DNA from: Curvularia sp. ZM96
Lineage: Eukaryota > Ascomycota > Dothideomycetes > Pleosporales > Pleosporaceae
NCBI GenBank assembly: GCA_022457065.1
Contig: JAJGBQ010000004.1
Span: 3,534,001 to 3,598,000 of the forward strand
Length of the DNA: 64,000 nt
Reading direction: 5' to 3'
Part shown: positions 12,618-23,570 of the stretch, piece by piece
How positions within the stretch are numbered: position 1 is the first letter of the stretch
Layout of the letters: each line of letters starts with the position of its first letter
Position numbers and translations under genes: made by a program
The notes under the pieces: generated by a model
Told to the model about the DNA's origin: nothing
Databases searched by the model: none
What the model saw: only the letters and a program-made list of their open reading frames with translations

Positions 12618-13926
12618 GTTGGGCAATGAAGTAGACGGTGTCTGATATGTATCGCAAGTAGTAGCGAAGCTGGGTCTAGTTGATGTGGTTAATTTAGTCT
12701 ATGTCTTTGAGAAATGTGGGGACTAATGACGTAACAAGGACTATATAGAGCGACATAGGTAAATAATGTCAGTACGGCTTTTCTAATCTAGATAGGTATA
12801 ATTCTTATTGAAGGCTTGTTTCTACTCTTATCATCAGTGAGGAGGACGTCCTATAAGGACTAGATGTAATTTTACCCTTGAGAGCAATAACACCACCTTT
12901 TCCACTTAGATAACCATCATTATAGAGCCTTTCGCCCCTATCAATCTACTTTATCTCGGGCTTAGATTGGCTGAAGAGACTGTTGGTGCTCGGAAAAATC
13001 ATACCAACGTTGTTTACCAACGTCGCCTTATACAAAGAGAGTGAGCGCAGAGCTGCCAGATGATGGTGCGTATCAGCATTCCGAAGCGTGTACATGCACT
13101 TTGGTACCCATTGAGCAAGGCTCTCCCTTGCCTGTCTCATTGTGTGCGGTATGGCCTTTCAATGGCGTGACAGCTGAGACTGTGCTCTCTTTTGCGAGGA
13201 AACTCTTTCCGGTCTAATAGCACAAGCGGCCATGGCCACCTTTTTGCTTGTTCAGACGATGACAACGACACGAGGGCCCACGAATCTGGCACCCTACGCA
13301 AGGCTGCATGATCCGACTCTGAGCACAGGGCATTGGGCATGAAGACAAAGCGTCGGCCACCACCGTTCGCTTCGTGACCAACTTGTGGAACGCTAGAGGT
13401 GCGGCTTTTGGCTTGTTCACGCCCATCCGTATTCTTGGTTAGCTTCACCCATCGAAAAACTTTAACGCGTTAAGCGCACTTCTGAATACTAATGTAGATC
13501 TTACCACTAACCGACACTTTCCCCCCTAAGCACGAGATAACTGCATGTACACGGGACCCGCGAGCCATGCCATCCGGTGAAGAAAACGAGAAATATGGCG
13601 CGGTCCACGGAAAAGCGACATCTCCTTGCGGATCGACAAGAAAGAAAACGACCATGGAATCAACAATCGGCGTGAGTGTTTTCCGCTAGCCCTCTCACAT
13701 CACGCACCTGTAGCGAAAAGAAGAATATCTCGGCCCGCATACTGCTGCGCATCGGAAGCGTGAATCTGCAAGCCCCAAGTGCTGCCCCTTCCACAGCCTA
13801 GACCTTTTCGCTTCTCTCAACTTTAGTTCGAATCTCTCGTACGATCTCTTGTACCCGGATGTGTCACCAAACCTCCCCTTGCCGGTATCGTACGTTCTAC
13901 GCCTAACCGGTCGGCAGAAGCGAATA

Positions 13927-13945
13927 AGCTAGCTAGCTAGCTAGC
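13927..13945. repeat. (AGCT)n microsatellite, nearly five units
   Basis: Perfect self-complementary tetranucleotide run in intergenic DNA. Confidence 0.9.
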
Positions 13946-14094
13946 CACCAAGCAAACTGCCCACTCCTACTAATGATGCTTTTTTTGTGGTCCCAGCTCT
14001 AGCCTTCGCCACCACTACACCTACGCCAACTTAGCCCACACCACCTAGTTCGGGAAAAAGTAAGATATCGACCCACATGCACAGAGCGGAGAAG

Positions 14095-14118
14095 TCTGGA
14101 TCTGGATCTGGATCTGGA
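14095..14118. repeat. (TCTGGA)4 hexanucleotide repeat
   Basis: Four perfect tandem units in intergenic DNA, probably a variable-number repeat. Confidence 0.9.
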
Positions 14119-14996
14119 TCTCGCATCTCTTGTTCTGCAAAATGCTACTGCTACGTCAAATCTTAGTCTGACGTAGCTGGGTGTAACATCCACAGTTCAT
14201 TTTTTTTTGTCTTTCGGCTGAAGAACTCGCTTCTTTGTGAGGAAAAGGAAAGTAAGGCGATGAGCACACTCTCTTTCTCTCTTCCTCTTACCCCAAAAAA
14301 AGAGAGAAAAGGGAATAGAGAAAAGCACAAGTCTTCACTTCATTGTAGCACGATTTGCGGCATGTCGGAGGATTCTTCTCTTTCTCTTCCTTCTGCTTCA
14401 TCTGTATCGCGACTTGACTCCTACAAGCACCAACACACTATACAACACTTGCTACGATAGATATCCCGAGCAAGACAGAGAGATCTGGACCAAGATTCTT
14501 TCGCTTCGGCAGCGCCTTTTTGGTGGGTGTGCTGCGTGTGGCCGAACTCTCGACTTAGCTTGCATGGGAGGATGCGGGGCTAGTGGATGAAGCGAGAGGC
14601 TGCTAGTTTAACGGGCAAGTGCTAGGTGAGGGGTCTGGAACGTGATGGATGAGGGAGGTTTCACGTGGAGTCGGCGGTGCGCATGTGGTGGTGGAGTGTT
14701 AAGAGTAGTGTGCGCTAGGAAGGGAAGAGAGGAGTGAGTACTTGGTATTTTTAGGCTCTGGTTAGATACATGACACGTCTTGCTGTGTTGCTTGAACGTA
14801 GAGAAAGTAGAGAAGGCTTGAGTATCGTTTATCTTTTGACTTCGTGGTTTGTCGTTCGTAGTTAACTTAGTAGTCTTACAGAGCTATCCTTTTCTTTACC
14901 AAAGTATCAAACATACCTAGTGACTACAGCTACGAGTATTACTGATGCTATCCGAGTGATATCGTACAAGCCATCTACCCCTTCCCAGTCAATACC

Positions 14997-16220
14997 TTAC
15001 TCCCTCATTACCCTATCTCCCTCATGCGACTCAACCCTGTATATGACCGGCAACTCATCCTCTGCCTCCTCCGTATCGATATCCTCAATGTGCTGCGGTC
15101 GCATATCCTCCTCCACCGTCTGCATGCCTATCTCGGGCCTATCGATATTCTCGATATGCTGGGGCCTCATATCCTCCTCCTCCCGAGTCTGCGTGCCCTC
15201 CTGCTCCTCTATCTTCACCCCATCCTCACGAGTACTCCTCAACCCCCTCAGCTTAAGCGTAAACTTCTGTCTCTTTCCCTGGCCAGTGATAATTTTCCTC
15301 TCCCGAGGCTTGAACATCTTCCCCAGCTTCCTGCCGTTTTCGCCGTCGCTCTCGCTGTCACTGTCGCTATCACTCAGAAAACCACTCGTGTCACTCTCCG
15401 CATCCGCGAAGACAAGAAAATACTCCTTCACATCCTTCAACAGCCTGGCCCTTGCTAACCCAGTAACATCGCTCGTCTTGACCATTCTTTCCCTGAACTC
15501 TGGGAAACGCTCGAACAAAGTACTCCACATGGATCTCGGGGGTACTGGCGGCGCTTGCTTTGACGAAGACGATGATGCCTGATTGCTGCCACGCCAGAGT
15601 CCCCATCCAATCTTCGACGAGCGCGGCGCACTGAAGAAAACGACATTCCGCTGTGTCCAGTGCGCGGCGAGCGCATCGTAGCAGAGGTAGCGTAGCCCCT
15701 TCATCATCGCCGCCATGTCCGTGACGCATGGTGCGAAGACGAGGGTCGCGGCACCAGCACGCTCACACACATACTGCATGTCTTCAGCGCCGATGATAGA
15801 TTTAGTGGCGTTCCAGTCGTAAGCGCGGGCTCCTGGTGCAAAGAGACTGTGTAAGCTGCGTAGTGCTGCTTTGCGGTACTCATCTGCGCCAAGTTGAGCA
15901 CCCAGAATGCACGCGTCGACGTGGGCGCGGATGGCATTGTAACCTGTGACTTGTGTATTGGTCGAGTAGATGCTGGAGCGGACGTAGTCTATGAAGTTGG
16001 CGAAGGCATGAGGTGTGATAGCTGGAAAATGCTTGTCAGATACTTTTGTGTCTTCGGTAAAGAGTAAGTTGAAAACATGGGAGCGCTGGGCGAGCAGGGT
16101 TTTTGGGATCGTCCATGATGGGTGCGGTTCGGTGATGCCTACGGTAATGGTGATAGTGCCGGATATACCCTGCTCCAGGGCGGCACCGGTGAGGTATGCG
16201 CGTAGAGCTTGAGAGGACAT
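14997..16220 (-). CDS. BTB/POZ-fold protein with acidic repetitive tail
   Basis: Single exon of 407 residues from the ATG at 16220; an alternative in-frame ATG at 16289 would add 23 residues. Residues about 20-150 read like a fungal BTB/POZ fold: a strand GTITITVG, then SWTIPKTLLAQRSHVFNLLF (the usual 'keep your side, expose the shell' pattern where peptide-specific proteins have HRAVLCSRS), then HAFANFIDYVRSSIY and a C-terminal helical part with LGAQLGADEYRKAALRSLH. BTB proteins of this kind are often CUL3 adaptors or transcription cofactors. The rest is Ser/Asp/Glu-rich with a DSDSDSESDGE run and an internal duplication of EEDMRPQHIE about 20 residues apart. No second known domain is visible, so the role remains open. 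Confidence 0.75.
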   Translation of the reverse strand: MSSQALRAYLTGAALEQGISGTITITVGITEPHPSWTIPKTLLAQRSHVFNLLFTEDTKVSDKHFPAITPHAFANFIDYVRSSIYSTNTQVTGYNAIRAHVDACILGAQLGADEYRKAALRSLHSLFAPGARAYDWNATKSIIGAEDMQYVCERAGAATLVFAPCVTDMAAMMKGLRYLCYDALAAHWTQRNVVFFSAPRSSKIGWGLWRGSNQASSSSSKQAPPVPPRSMWSTLFERFPEFRERMVKTSDVTGLARARLLKDVKEYFLVFADAESDTSGFLSDSDSDSESDGENGRKLGKMFKPRERKIITGQGKRQKFTLKLRGLRSTREDGVKIEEQEGTQTREEEDMRPQHIENIDRPEIGMQTVEEDMRPQHIEDIDTEEAEDELPVIYRVESHEGDRVMRE

Positions 16221-17448
16221 GGCTTGGGAGGGCGCTTGAGAGAGTTGACGGCGAGGGTGTAGCGACAGGTTTCGAAAACGAAGGTCCATGTGGCTAATGT
16301 GCGAGGACAGGTAGACTGCTGCCTGTGTGACAAACGAAAATATTTTTTCATCCAAGTGAGGGTATGCAAACGGCTGCTCCGATGGACGAATACCCTAGGT
16401 GAATAGCGATGGTGAGAGTGATGCCGACTACGGTTTGAGCAGTCGTTTGACACAATAGTATGGGCGTATCAATATAAGCGCTGGTATTAATGTGCGTCTT
16501 GACCAACAATGGATACAGAACGATGTGAAGCCAGACGGTACATGGTGAAGATGAGATGGGAATGTATTCTGATTCCGACGGGAGAAAGGACACGGTTCGC
16601 ACTGGCAACAGCCAGTGTTGCACGAGTTGGGAGGCGCCATGAGAGATCAAGTGGAAGTATCAATCGCTTGCAGAGAAAGTCGTTTAGCAGGTGGTAACTA
16701 GAGCAGTTGGTGTTATGTGTAATGCCCCTGTGTTGACGAAGAACGCAAGAGCGCTTGTATGAAATCAGTGGGGCTCTTTCTTTCCTTCCCCGTTGGGCAT
16801 ACACAGCTTCTCCTGGCATTCGTTGTAGATTACTTCCTGGAAGAGTCTGATTTTAACGACAGAAAAGTGAGAGATCTAGGGACGTCAGTACTCGATAATA
16901 TGCACTGGTACAATACGATACCTACGAAATGGGGCTCATGCAGAAGATCCGCTCAGTGGGGTCTGAAAGTATTGAAGATTTCCTAAATGCCGCAATGTCG
17001 TCGTTGTATACACAGTTAAACATGAGCGTTTCGCCTCTACACTCACGGTACGCTCGCGAGACATAGCCATGCCGAAACTTGGATCGTATCGCAACTTGTT
17101 TAGACATCTCATAGCCTTCACCCTCGCACCTTCTTTATATTCCTTTGTACATCATGAAACGGCCCTATTAATTGTAGAAATGAGGTTGGCATGAATGGAA
17201 ATTGCAAAATCTCAACTGCCAAAAGGTATGAGTAGTAAGTAGGAGAAGATCGCATGACTGGTTTTTGAAATTATTATTCGAAAATTCGAACTTGTTAGAG
17301 ATTCGGTATAAGACGGAGGTGGCATGGATCCCACCGGAATGCAATGAAAGGTTGATTCCATAGATCGAGTATGACGTCGGTTTCCAAGCAGTCACGATAG
17401 GGGGTCTACCACCATACTAGCTCTTCCGCATGCATATCAATCCCAAGA
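16221..17448. other. Intergenic between BTB gene and membrane protein gene
   Basis: Contains the promoter side of the BTB gene and the 3' flank of the membrane protein gene. No additional gene is supported. Confidence 0.5.
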
Positions 17449-18666
17449 TCACTTCTTTCTCGAAGACCTGTCAATCTCCACCGGAAACTTCTCAAGACTC
17501 TCATACCACTGCAACGCACTACCAATCAGGAACGCCCAACTGCCCCAGAAAGTACTCAGACAAGCCTGATACTGCGCCCAGCTATCACTGTCGTACCCAA
17601 AAGCCGGACACAGCGTAAATCCCACACCGCCAATCAGGTTTAAAGCTCCTATCCACCAACCAAGTGTTCGCGGCGCTGGCTTCCACCATTTCGACTGTGT
17701 CTCGATCATGAAGAGGAAGCCGGAAATGATGAAGCCTAGACCGCCGACGACCTGCGGTGTCCAGTAAAAAACGATGGTAATGGGCTGCGACATTCTGTTA
17801 TAGATGCCTGGCAGCGCCGTAAAGCCAGCTACCCAAAAGATTGTCGCGCCGATGAACTGGGCGAGTGACGCTAAAAAGCCCAGGTTGTGAATGTAATGGG
17901 TCCGCAGCTCTTCGTTTGACGGCCACCAAACCCACTTGCGCCGATCTGACTGCAGCTCGTGCTTCGCGTCGCCCGCGTGACCTGTTCCATGGGATTGTGG
18001 TTTATTGTGAGAATGGACACAATGAGACTTTGATGGCCGCAATACCACAAGACCCTCTTCATCTTCACGCGACAAAGCTTGCTCAACAGCCCATCCGAAG
18101 CAACCTGACCTCCCCTCATTTACAGCCTCTGCTAACAACAAGACCGATCCAATCTCAAACACAGTTGCTCCTATGAAGGCGGTTATGCCTCCACCGTACA
18201 GCACTTCATTCTTGAATTCCGTATCTGGCTGGACCAAGGGCAAGAAGACGAAGAAGGCGTTGAAAATCCAGAGGACACTGCCTATGGTAAAGGTAAACGC
18301 AACATCGAACGATACGTCCCATACTGGGTAGCATGTGAGCATCTTCCACACGTTGCGAGCGACGGTGCGAGGGGAAGATGTTGGCGGCGGAACAGCATGC
18401 TTGGTCGTGGTGGTGCCATGGCTTCGGTCAACAGCGATTGCGTGGCGGCCCTTGCGATCGTTCCGTGAAGTCCATTTAAATCGGACACCAGGATGTGCCT
18501 CAACGTGGTAATGCGCTCGTGTAGGATTCAGGAAAGAGAATGGGCCAGTAACGTGGCTGGGTACAGGCTGCAGTCCTGAATTGTGCCTTACAGGCATGCG
18601 CGCAGGGTGGAAGGCTTTGTTGCGCTTTGGTCTGCGCGTACGCTCTGGCTTGTTGAGGGATCCCAT
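17449..18666 (-). CDS. Six-pass integral membrane protein, function unknown
   Basis: Single exon of 405 residues starting at an ATG at 18666. The first 105 residues are basic and polar (many Arg, Lys, His) and presumably cytosolic. Six hydrophobic segments can be seen near residues 119-145, 159-181, 262-286, 296-320, 335-357 and 370-388. The long loop between segments 2 and 3 (about 183-260) is hydrophilic and His-rich. Glycine-rich helices with internal aromatic residues (FGWAV, WWIGALNLIGG, WGSWAFLIGSALQWYESLE) give it the look of a conserved fungal integral membrane family rather than a spurious frame. I do not recognise a transporter signature or catalytic motif. The C-terminal end is basic (RSSRKK). 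Sure of the gene, not of the function. Confidence 0.85.
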   Translation of the reverse strand: MGSLNKPERTRRPKRNKAFHPARMPVRHNSGLQPVPSHVTGPFSFLNPTRAHYHVEAHPGVRFKWTSRNDRKGRHAIAVDRSHGTTTTKHAVPPPTSSPRTVARNVWKMLTCYPVWDVSFDVAFTFTIGSVLWIFNAFFVFLPLVQPDTEFKNEVLYGGGITAFIGATVFEIGSVLLLAEAVNEGRSGCFGWAVEQALSREDEEGLVVLRPSKSHCVHSHNKPQSHGTGHAGDAKHELQSDRRKWVWWPSNEELRTHYIHNLGFLASLAQFIGATIFWVAGFTALPGIYNRMSQPITIVFYWTPQVVGGLGFIISGFLFMIETQSKWWKPAPRTLGWWIGALNLIGGVGFTLCPAFGYDSDSWAQYQACLSTFWGSWAFLIGSALQWYESLEKFPVEIDRSSRKK

Positions 18667-19373
18667 GTCGGCTGGGGTGCAATGGCGTGGCTGTGTAACG
18701 AGCGACTTGGTCTAGAGCCAGTTGCAACAAACGCTTTTTGCGGGCATGTTGGGTCAAATATTTACTATGCGTCAACGTGGGCTGTCACGTCATGGCGTCG
18801 TATACGGAGGGAAAGCTGGAGGACTATTTCCGCCAACTATCTCCGGTAACGCTGAGTAAGCTCTGTTTTGGCCGTTTTATTTTGTATTGATTGGTACAAA
18901 CTCATCCGTAAGCTTTACTCATAGATTGTACTCAGATGGCATGAATATTCTGTCAATGTAATGTCGTTTGCGAGAGACAGAGTGCGCAACAGATCAGTCC
19001 TATCCGTCTATACTCTCTCCTGAAGGAAACACGACCAGACCGTGCCCATGTATTCTCTATGCTGAACCGACGTTCAAAGTGCTTGCTATTTTAATCGAAA
19101 CTCACCTAGCCGATATATTTAGCTAGAGAGACATGCCTCACCATGGTACTGAAGAACGTACACAGCACAGAGTAGAACAGCAAACAGCTACAGGCACGCA
19201 CTTTTGGACCATCTTATGATAGCAGGAAAAAAACGCTCATTTCGATTCCAAATCACGGAACAACTACCTATAAATGCATCGCCAGTCGGACAAACCATAT
19301 CAGGACCAGCCTATGCAGAAAGTAATGAATATTCCCCCTTCCATTCACCTCTCCTGTCTCCGTCGCAACATTC
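18667..19373. other. Intergenic
   Basis: Promoter side of the membrane protein gene and 3' flank of the next minus-strand gene. Nothing further is seen. Confidence 0.5.
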
Positions 19374-19829
19374 TTACTTCCTCGCCTCGGTCTTCGCCTT
19401 CTCCCTCTCACTAATCTTCAGCCCCCTGACCAGCTGCCGTGTCATTATCCTCGACAGCTCCTTTGTGTAATCCTTCATGCGCATACTCGTCTTCTCATCT
19501 TCCGTCTTTCCCTCGTACTGCTTTTCGCTGTATGGCGGCGGTGCATTCGTATACTGCGAATACTGTTCTTCGATGCGCCGGAAGTTGGAGTGGTTTGAGG
19601 TGGTGGAGTTGGAACGTGATGATGAAGAGTCTGGCGAGTGTGTCGAAGGAGAGGGAAAGGAGTGATAGGAAAGTGATTGTTGCTCGGTAGAGTCCATTGT
19701 GCGTTTGGTAGGGGAGCCCCGAGTCGTAGTGGCGCCTTTGCCGATGGAGGATACAGAGTCGTGGCGTGATGATGTTCTCGAGTTGGGAGTTTCGCGTTCG
19801 TTGACTCGGACTGTAGGGTAGTGGTCCAT
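19374..19829 (-). CDS. Small Ser-rich hypothetical protein
   Basis: Single exon, 151 residues, ATG at 19829; the open frame extends upstream but without another ATG. Residues 1-90 are Ser/Thr-rich and disordered, with clusters such as SPDSSSSRSNSTTSNHS. There is a proline-tyrosine motif (APPPYSE, a PPxY WW-domain ligand) near residue 107. The C-terminus (about 120-151) is a charged helix, MKDYTKELSRIMTRQLVRG then KISEREKAKTEARK, with regularly spaced hydrophobics. The helix plus PPPY motif suggests a small adaptor, possibly an arrestin/Rsp5-type target, but that is inference. I do not recognise the family. Confidence 0.65.
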   Translation of the reverse strand: MDHYPTVRVNERETPNSRTSSRHDSVSSIGKGATTTRGSPTKRTMDSTEQQSLSYHSFPSPSTHSPDSSSSRSNSTTSNHSNFRRIEEQYSQYTNAPPPYSEKQYEGKTEDEKTSMRMKDYTKELSRIMTRQLVRGLKISEREKAKTEARK

Positions 19830-20622
19830 TGGTAGTTGGGACGAAACAAAATGTGGCGCAGTGGTCCGTTGATGTATAAGACGTTCAAGACCGCAAGTAG
19901 AGTTTGTCAAGGAAATTCACAGCCTGTTTATCAAGGCTGCGCACAAAATTGCATTTTCGATGCACCTAAGGAATGCAATTTTGCGATGCCCATCGCAGCC
20001 ACTTTAAACGGCTGCCTACATATCCATCCAGCAAATCCGATATGGATGGCACAGACGCAGAGCAGGCATGCAAGTCATACTCCACATCCCTCGACGTCAT
20101 TCCGTATCAGAAAACCCGCCATGCTTGGCCTATGGAGTGCCACAAGAGGCAATGATGGGTGGCCAATCAGGGTGTGATCGGTGCAGCGGTTGAAAGACCA
20201 GCCTAGGATTTGATTGTCTCAGCGGAGAACAGGCTTGCATTCCGCGGGAAAGGCTGCAAACAGCCATGGAGCGTTCAACAAGTTGTGGAGTTGTTGGCGA
20301 GGTGACGCTAGGATGCATGGGCGGTTGCGGAGGCGTATCGAAGCGAGGGAGGTGTGGCGTGGGTGATGAACGGGGCCGATGATGTCACATATCACGATCA
20401 CCCGAGCCGTGTCGCACAACAAAGACTTGGAAAAGCGACCATGTGGATCGTAAACTGAAACAGATAGCTAAGAGGAAAACGCTGGGTATCTAAAAGTCCT
20501 CGGTGCCCACAATGCGCGGAGCGTGACTCGAGGTCGTGCGTGCCATGACGATTTCAGGATGACATGGTTGGTGTACAGAAGGAAGAGCAGGTAAACAAAA
20601 CCGAACGCCAACAATCCGAATC
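19830..20622. other. Intergenic
   Basis: No gene supported. Separates two small minus-strand genes. Confidence 0.5.
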
Positions 20623-21134
20623 CTATACCCGAACCAGACCCTTGACCGCATCCTTGATCTTCCCCATACCCCGTGACCTTCTACTTTGGCTCCTTTGCCG
20701 CTCGACCTCAATCTCGGTTGGTGCGTTGAAGTTCCCGCTTATTCTCCTGATCTCGCTTGGCGGGTGATGCTGCGATGACGAAGGCGTGTAGTAGGATTCG
20801 GCTGACGAAGAAAGTCTTCCTTGGTGATCTACGTTTTCTCCTTGGTATGCGGATCTCAGATAGGCCGAGATAAAGGCTTGCTGGGGCAGCTGCTCGATTT
20901 CTGATGGCGATAGGGCACGTGATTGGTTTGGTAGAGGTTGGTGTGATTCTGCGCCCTTTCGACTCGAGGATGTGTGGCGTCCAAGTTGCTGATTGAGGCC
21001 TTTGGCAAGATCGCCGATGGAATGTCTTCCTAGGAAGACTCAGAAGGCGAGCGCCGCGGGGGTGGTGGGTAACGCGTACCTTGGTGGTGATGCTGGGGCT
21101 CTAATCGTCGCTCTTGCATGCTCCTTCTTTCCAT
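20623..21134 (-). CDS. Small spliced hypothetical protein, Ser/Gln-rich
   Basis: Exon 1 is 21134-21080 and exon 2 is 21029-20623, with a 50-nt intron (donor GTACGC, acceptor CTAG). The junction is phase 1, restores the frame and gives 153 residues. The reading frame is hidden from simple open-frame searches because the intron and an early stop break it up. The product starts MERRSMQERRLEPQHHHQ, then GRHSIGDLAKGLNQQLGRH, a stretch LSPSEIEQLPQQAFISAYLRSAYQG likely forming helices, a Ser/Tyr-rich linker, and an RS-rich basic end (RQRSQSRRSRG) followed by a terminal amphipathic helix MGKIKDAVKGLVRV. Codon-position composition and continuity across the intron make a real gene likely. No known domain is recognised. 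The terminal helix could bind a membrane or a partner. Confidence 0.7.
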
Positions 21135-22480
21135 CTTCGTGCTTCTGCTTAAACAGTTGTTGATCTCTTACGTTATCCGCGGTTCCCACACGATGTTTTG
21201 GAAATCGTAGGTATGAAAAATGGGTTGCGCAATGTGCGACACTTGAACGATCAATGAGCTACAATCAAATCTGTGTGACCCAAGGCACTCAAGGCCCCCG
21301 GAGAAGTATCACCCTTGTATATTTAACCATACAGCCTTTTATCACGGCCAGTCCACCAACATCATGCATAACAGTGTCAAACGTCATTAGTCCTACTTCA
21401 GTTGAGACGGGTAACCAGGCAAGCCAAGCTCAGCCTCGGCCAGCTAGCTTGCTTCTGATATTCACCCACGGTTACCCTGAATGCGACGAAATCTGGTTAT
21501 AAGCGTCATATTTGAAGCCGAATGTCCGGTTGGATCAAGCTTATTGCTCAGAATGGCGGGTCAACATGCAGGGCAGTCTTAGCGGTACACAACAAGACAT
21601 ACGGTTAATACGAGGCCACCAGCATGAGGCTGTGAAGAGACGATCTCAAGATGAAGGTACTCCGTACTGGCGAGTGAGGTATGTAGCGTGGGCCATTCGG
21701 TGGCGATGATGGGTTGTACTGCGCCTTGGGAGGCTCGATGGCCTGCCTAACAATGACAGCGAGCCAATAGCCCACACTCAACCGTCAGGCAACCATTGGG
21801 CAGGCGATCTAACAGAGGCTCATGTTAGTAAAGCGCGAGGATTTGCAGTGAGGGAGTAATCGGGGTAAGGTCGCGATGAAATGACTATTGCAACATGTCT
21901 GTGAACAAAGAACGAATCGTCATGTCAGGACGAAGGAAGCACGGAAGGCCATCGAGAACGTCATGTGACAATCAAATCCCATGCGAACGCAGCAACACAG
22001 GAGTCGAATTCGGTACCTCCTTCGCGACAATAAAGCAGAAACCACTCAAAGCCCACATCCTGGCCCAGCGTACAATAAGTCTGTTTCATCCCTCAAATGT
22101 ACAGGGGGTGTGCATGGTAATAGTTCATCTTGGGCCCCGCTTCGAACACGCACATGCTACCCATCTCCCACTCCGCTCAGCCCAAAAGCGGCAATGGAAT
22201 CTTCTTGACCCAAATTGCCTCTCCCACAATGTTTGTGTTTGTGTGTTTACAAACAGCCAAGCCTCGGCGTCAAAACACAGCAAAGATATTCTTCTCAAAC
22301 ACCGCATTTAGCATTTCTATGACAGTACACGCAACACCTTTTGTCGCTTCTTTTTGCTATTGAATACTTAGGTGTTTAGCTAATAGTCACTGATTCAGGC
22401 CTATGAGGAAGCAAGCTGGGGCAACGCAATGCACATGTGGCGCAGCGGAAGGCCTCGGCTGGCCTGACCACCAACGACGT

Positions 22481-22495
22481 CCCCACCCGGTGGGG
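22481..22495. promoter_or_regulatory. 15-bp palindrome CCCCACC-C-GGTGGGG
   Basis: Perfect 7-bp inverted repeat around one central base, about 800 bp upstream of the small gene at 23298. Such short GC palindromes are typical of dimeric zinc-finger binding sites, but no factor can be named. Confidence 0.4.
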
Positions 22496-22890
22496 GTTAT
22501 CCGAGATGATGATGCGAGATGTACCTAGCTGACGCGGATTTTGCTCTCTGCGAACAAGGGCGATCGATTGCTAAGAATTTCTATAATAAATAGAAAAGGG
22601 GGAGAGGAGGGGGGTTGCTATGATCATGCCGTGCCCTGTATCAGCAGCCTCCCAATACTTTAACTTTGTTTTTTGGGGGCATCAGGAAACGACAAAGGCT
22701 TCGATCGAACGATAAAAGAAACATCTTACAGCACCATCTTTTCGCGACAAAATTCCGTGTGTGAGTGGGGGAAAGGGATTAATACTTTTTCTTTCTTGCT
22801 TCTTGAACATTAGATAAAGGTACGTAACCTGCTGATAAAGGAAAAAATGCTGCTTCGTCACTTTCCTACGTAACACTTGATATCCCGGTA

Positions 22891-22928
22891 GAACCGGCGT
22901 ATACCGGTTCGAGTCGCGTCCTTTTTTT
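22891..22928. promoter_or_regulatory. GAACCGG-N6-CCGGTTC hairpin followed by T7
   Basis: A perfect 7-bp stem with a 6-nt spacer at 22891-22910 includes CGG-N6-CCG, the spacing used by some Zn2Cys6 regulators. The right arm runs into GGTTCGAGTC, similar to a Pol III B box, and a T7 tract follows at 22922-22928. No cloverleaf can be folded around it, so it is not called a tRNA. It may be a regulator site or a degenerate Pol III element. Confidence 0.35.
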
Positions 22929-23297
22929 CTTGGTAAGAACATCCAATTTCCTAACGACTTAGTTTTTTGTGTTCTCTAGTGCAAACATACGCCAAACGCC
23001 AACACTCCGCGTTGCGCCGAAGGTTAAACGCAATAAGTCAGCGGGAACCGGGCGGACCGAACCCCAAGACCACGGAAATCTAGAACTTCTCTGTGCTGAC
23101 CCTTCCTTTCGGAATTTGCAACAGAGAAAGAGAGGGTGTGTGTCTACATCTTTTGGCACGTCCCATCATTACTACATCTATTCACTGTCACTACCGAGTC
23201 GCTCGTATCTTATCCACTCGCTGTAATTATTCTCCCGGCCCGGCCCTATCTACCCCATACGTTCAAGAACCCCGATCAGCATACAAAGCAACCCATC

Positions 23298-23570
23298 ATG
23301 GATGTCCTCCCGGACGCCACACAGTCCCCGTCTTCTCGGTGCTCAACACCCAGCACACCCATCTCGCCTGCATCCTCAACCGGAAGTTCGTACTTCAACT
23401 CGCGATCGTCATCCGCCGAGCCGCAGATTCCGTTCCAAATCATCGTCACATTTGACGGCAAGGTGCGCGAGATGCTCAGGATAGAGCGTGACGATAGCTC
23501 GCCCATCGAGCAGCCTCAGAGACCACGAAGGACGCCCAGACCGAGATATTATGCCAGGAACTCAGAGTAG
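23298..23570 (+). CDS. Small Ser/Pro-rich hypothetical protein
   Basis: Single exon, 90 residues from the ATG at 23298. The N-terminal third is Ser/Thr/Pro-rich (SPSSRCSTPSTPISPASSTGSS). The central part, PQIPFQIIVTFDGKVREMLRIER, looks like a short beta-hairpin-forming conserved block. The end is rich in Arg and Pro (RPRRTPRPRYYARNSE). It has no signal peptide or membrane segment. Third-position composition fits a real gene. Similar small proteins lie nearby at 19.4 and 20.6 kb. The family is not recognised. Confidence 0.55.
   Translation: MDVLPDATQSPSSRCSTPSTPISPASSTGSSYFNSRSSSAEPQIPFQIIVTFDGKVREMLRIERDDSSPIEQPQRPRRTPRPRYYARNSE

Larger units (their letters stand above)
12618..14996. other. 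Intergenic with simple repeats
   Basis: No gene is supported. The left third is TA-rich. An AGCT tetranucleotide run and a TCTGGA hexanucleotide run are annotated separately. The right end includes the 3' flank of the BTB gene. Confidence 0.5.
21135..23297. other. Intergenic, about 2.1 kb
   Basis: No gene supported. Two local structures are annotated separately: a CCCCACC/GGTGGGG palindrome at 22481-22495 and a GAACCGG hairpin followed by a T-run at 22891-22928. The right part is presumably the promoter and leader of the small gene at 23298. Confidence 0.5.

Noticed and set aside
22860..22925. tRNA gene suggested by GGTTCGAGTC and a T-run
   Set aside because: No acceptor, D or anticodon stems can be formed in the right positions; the T stem itself mismatches at two of five pairs.
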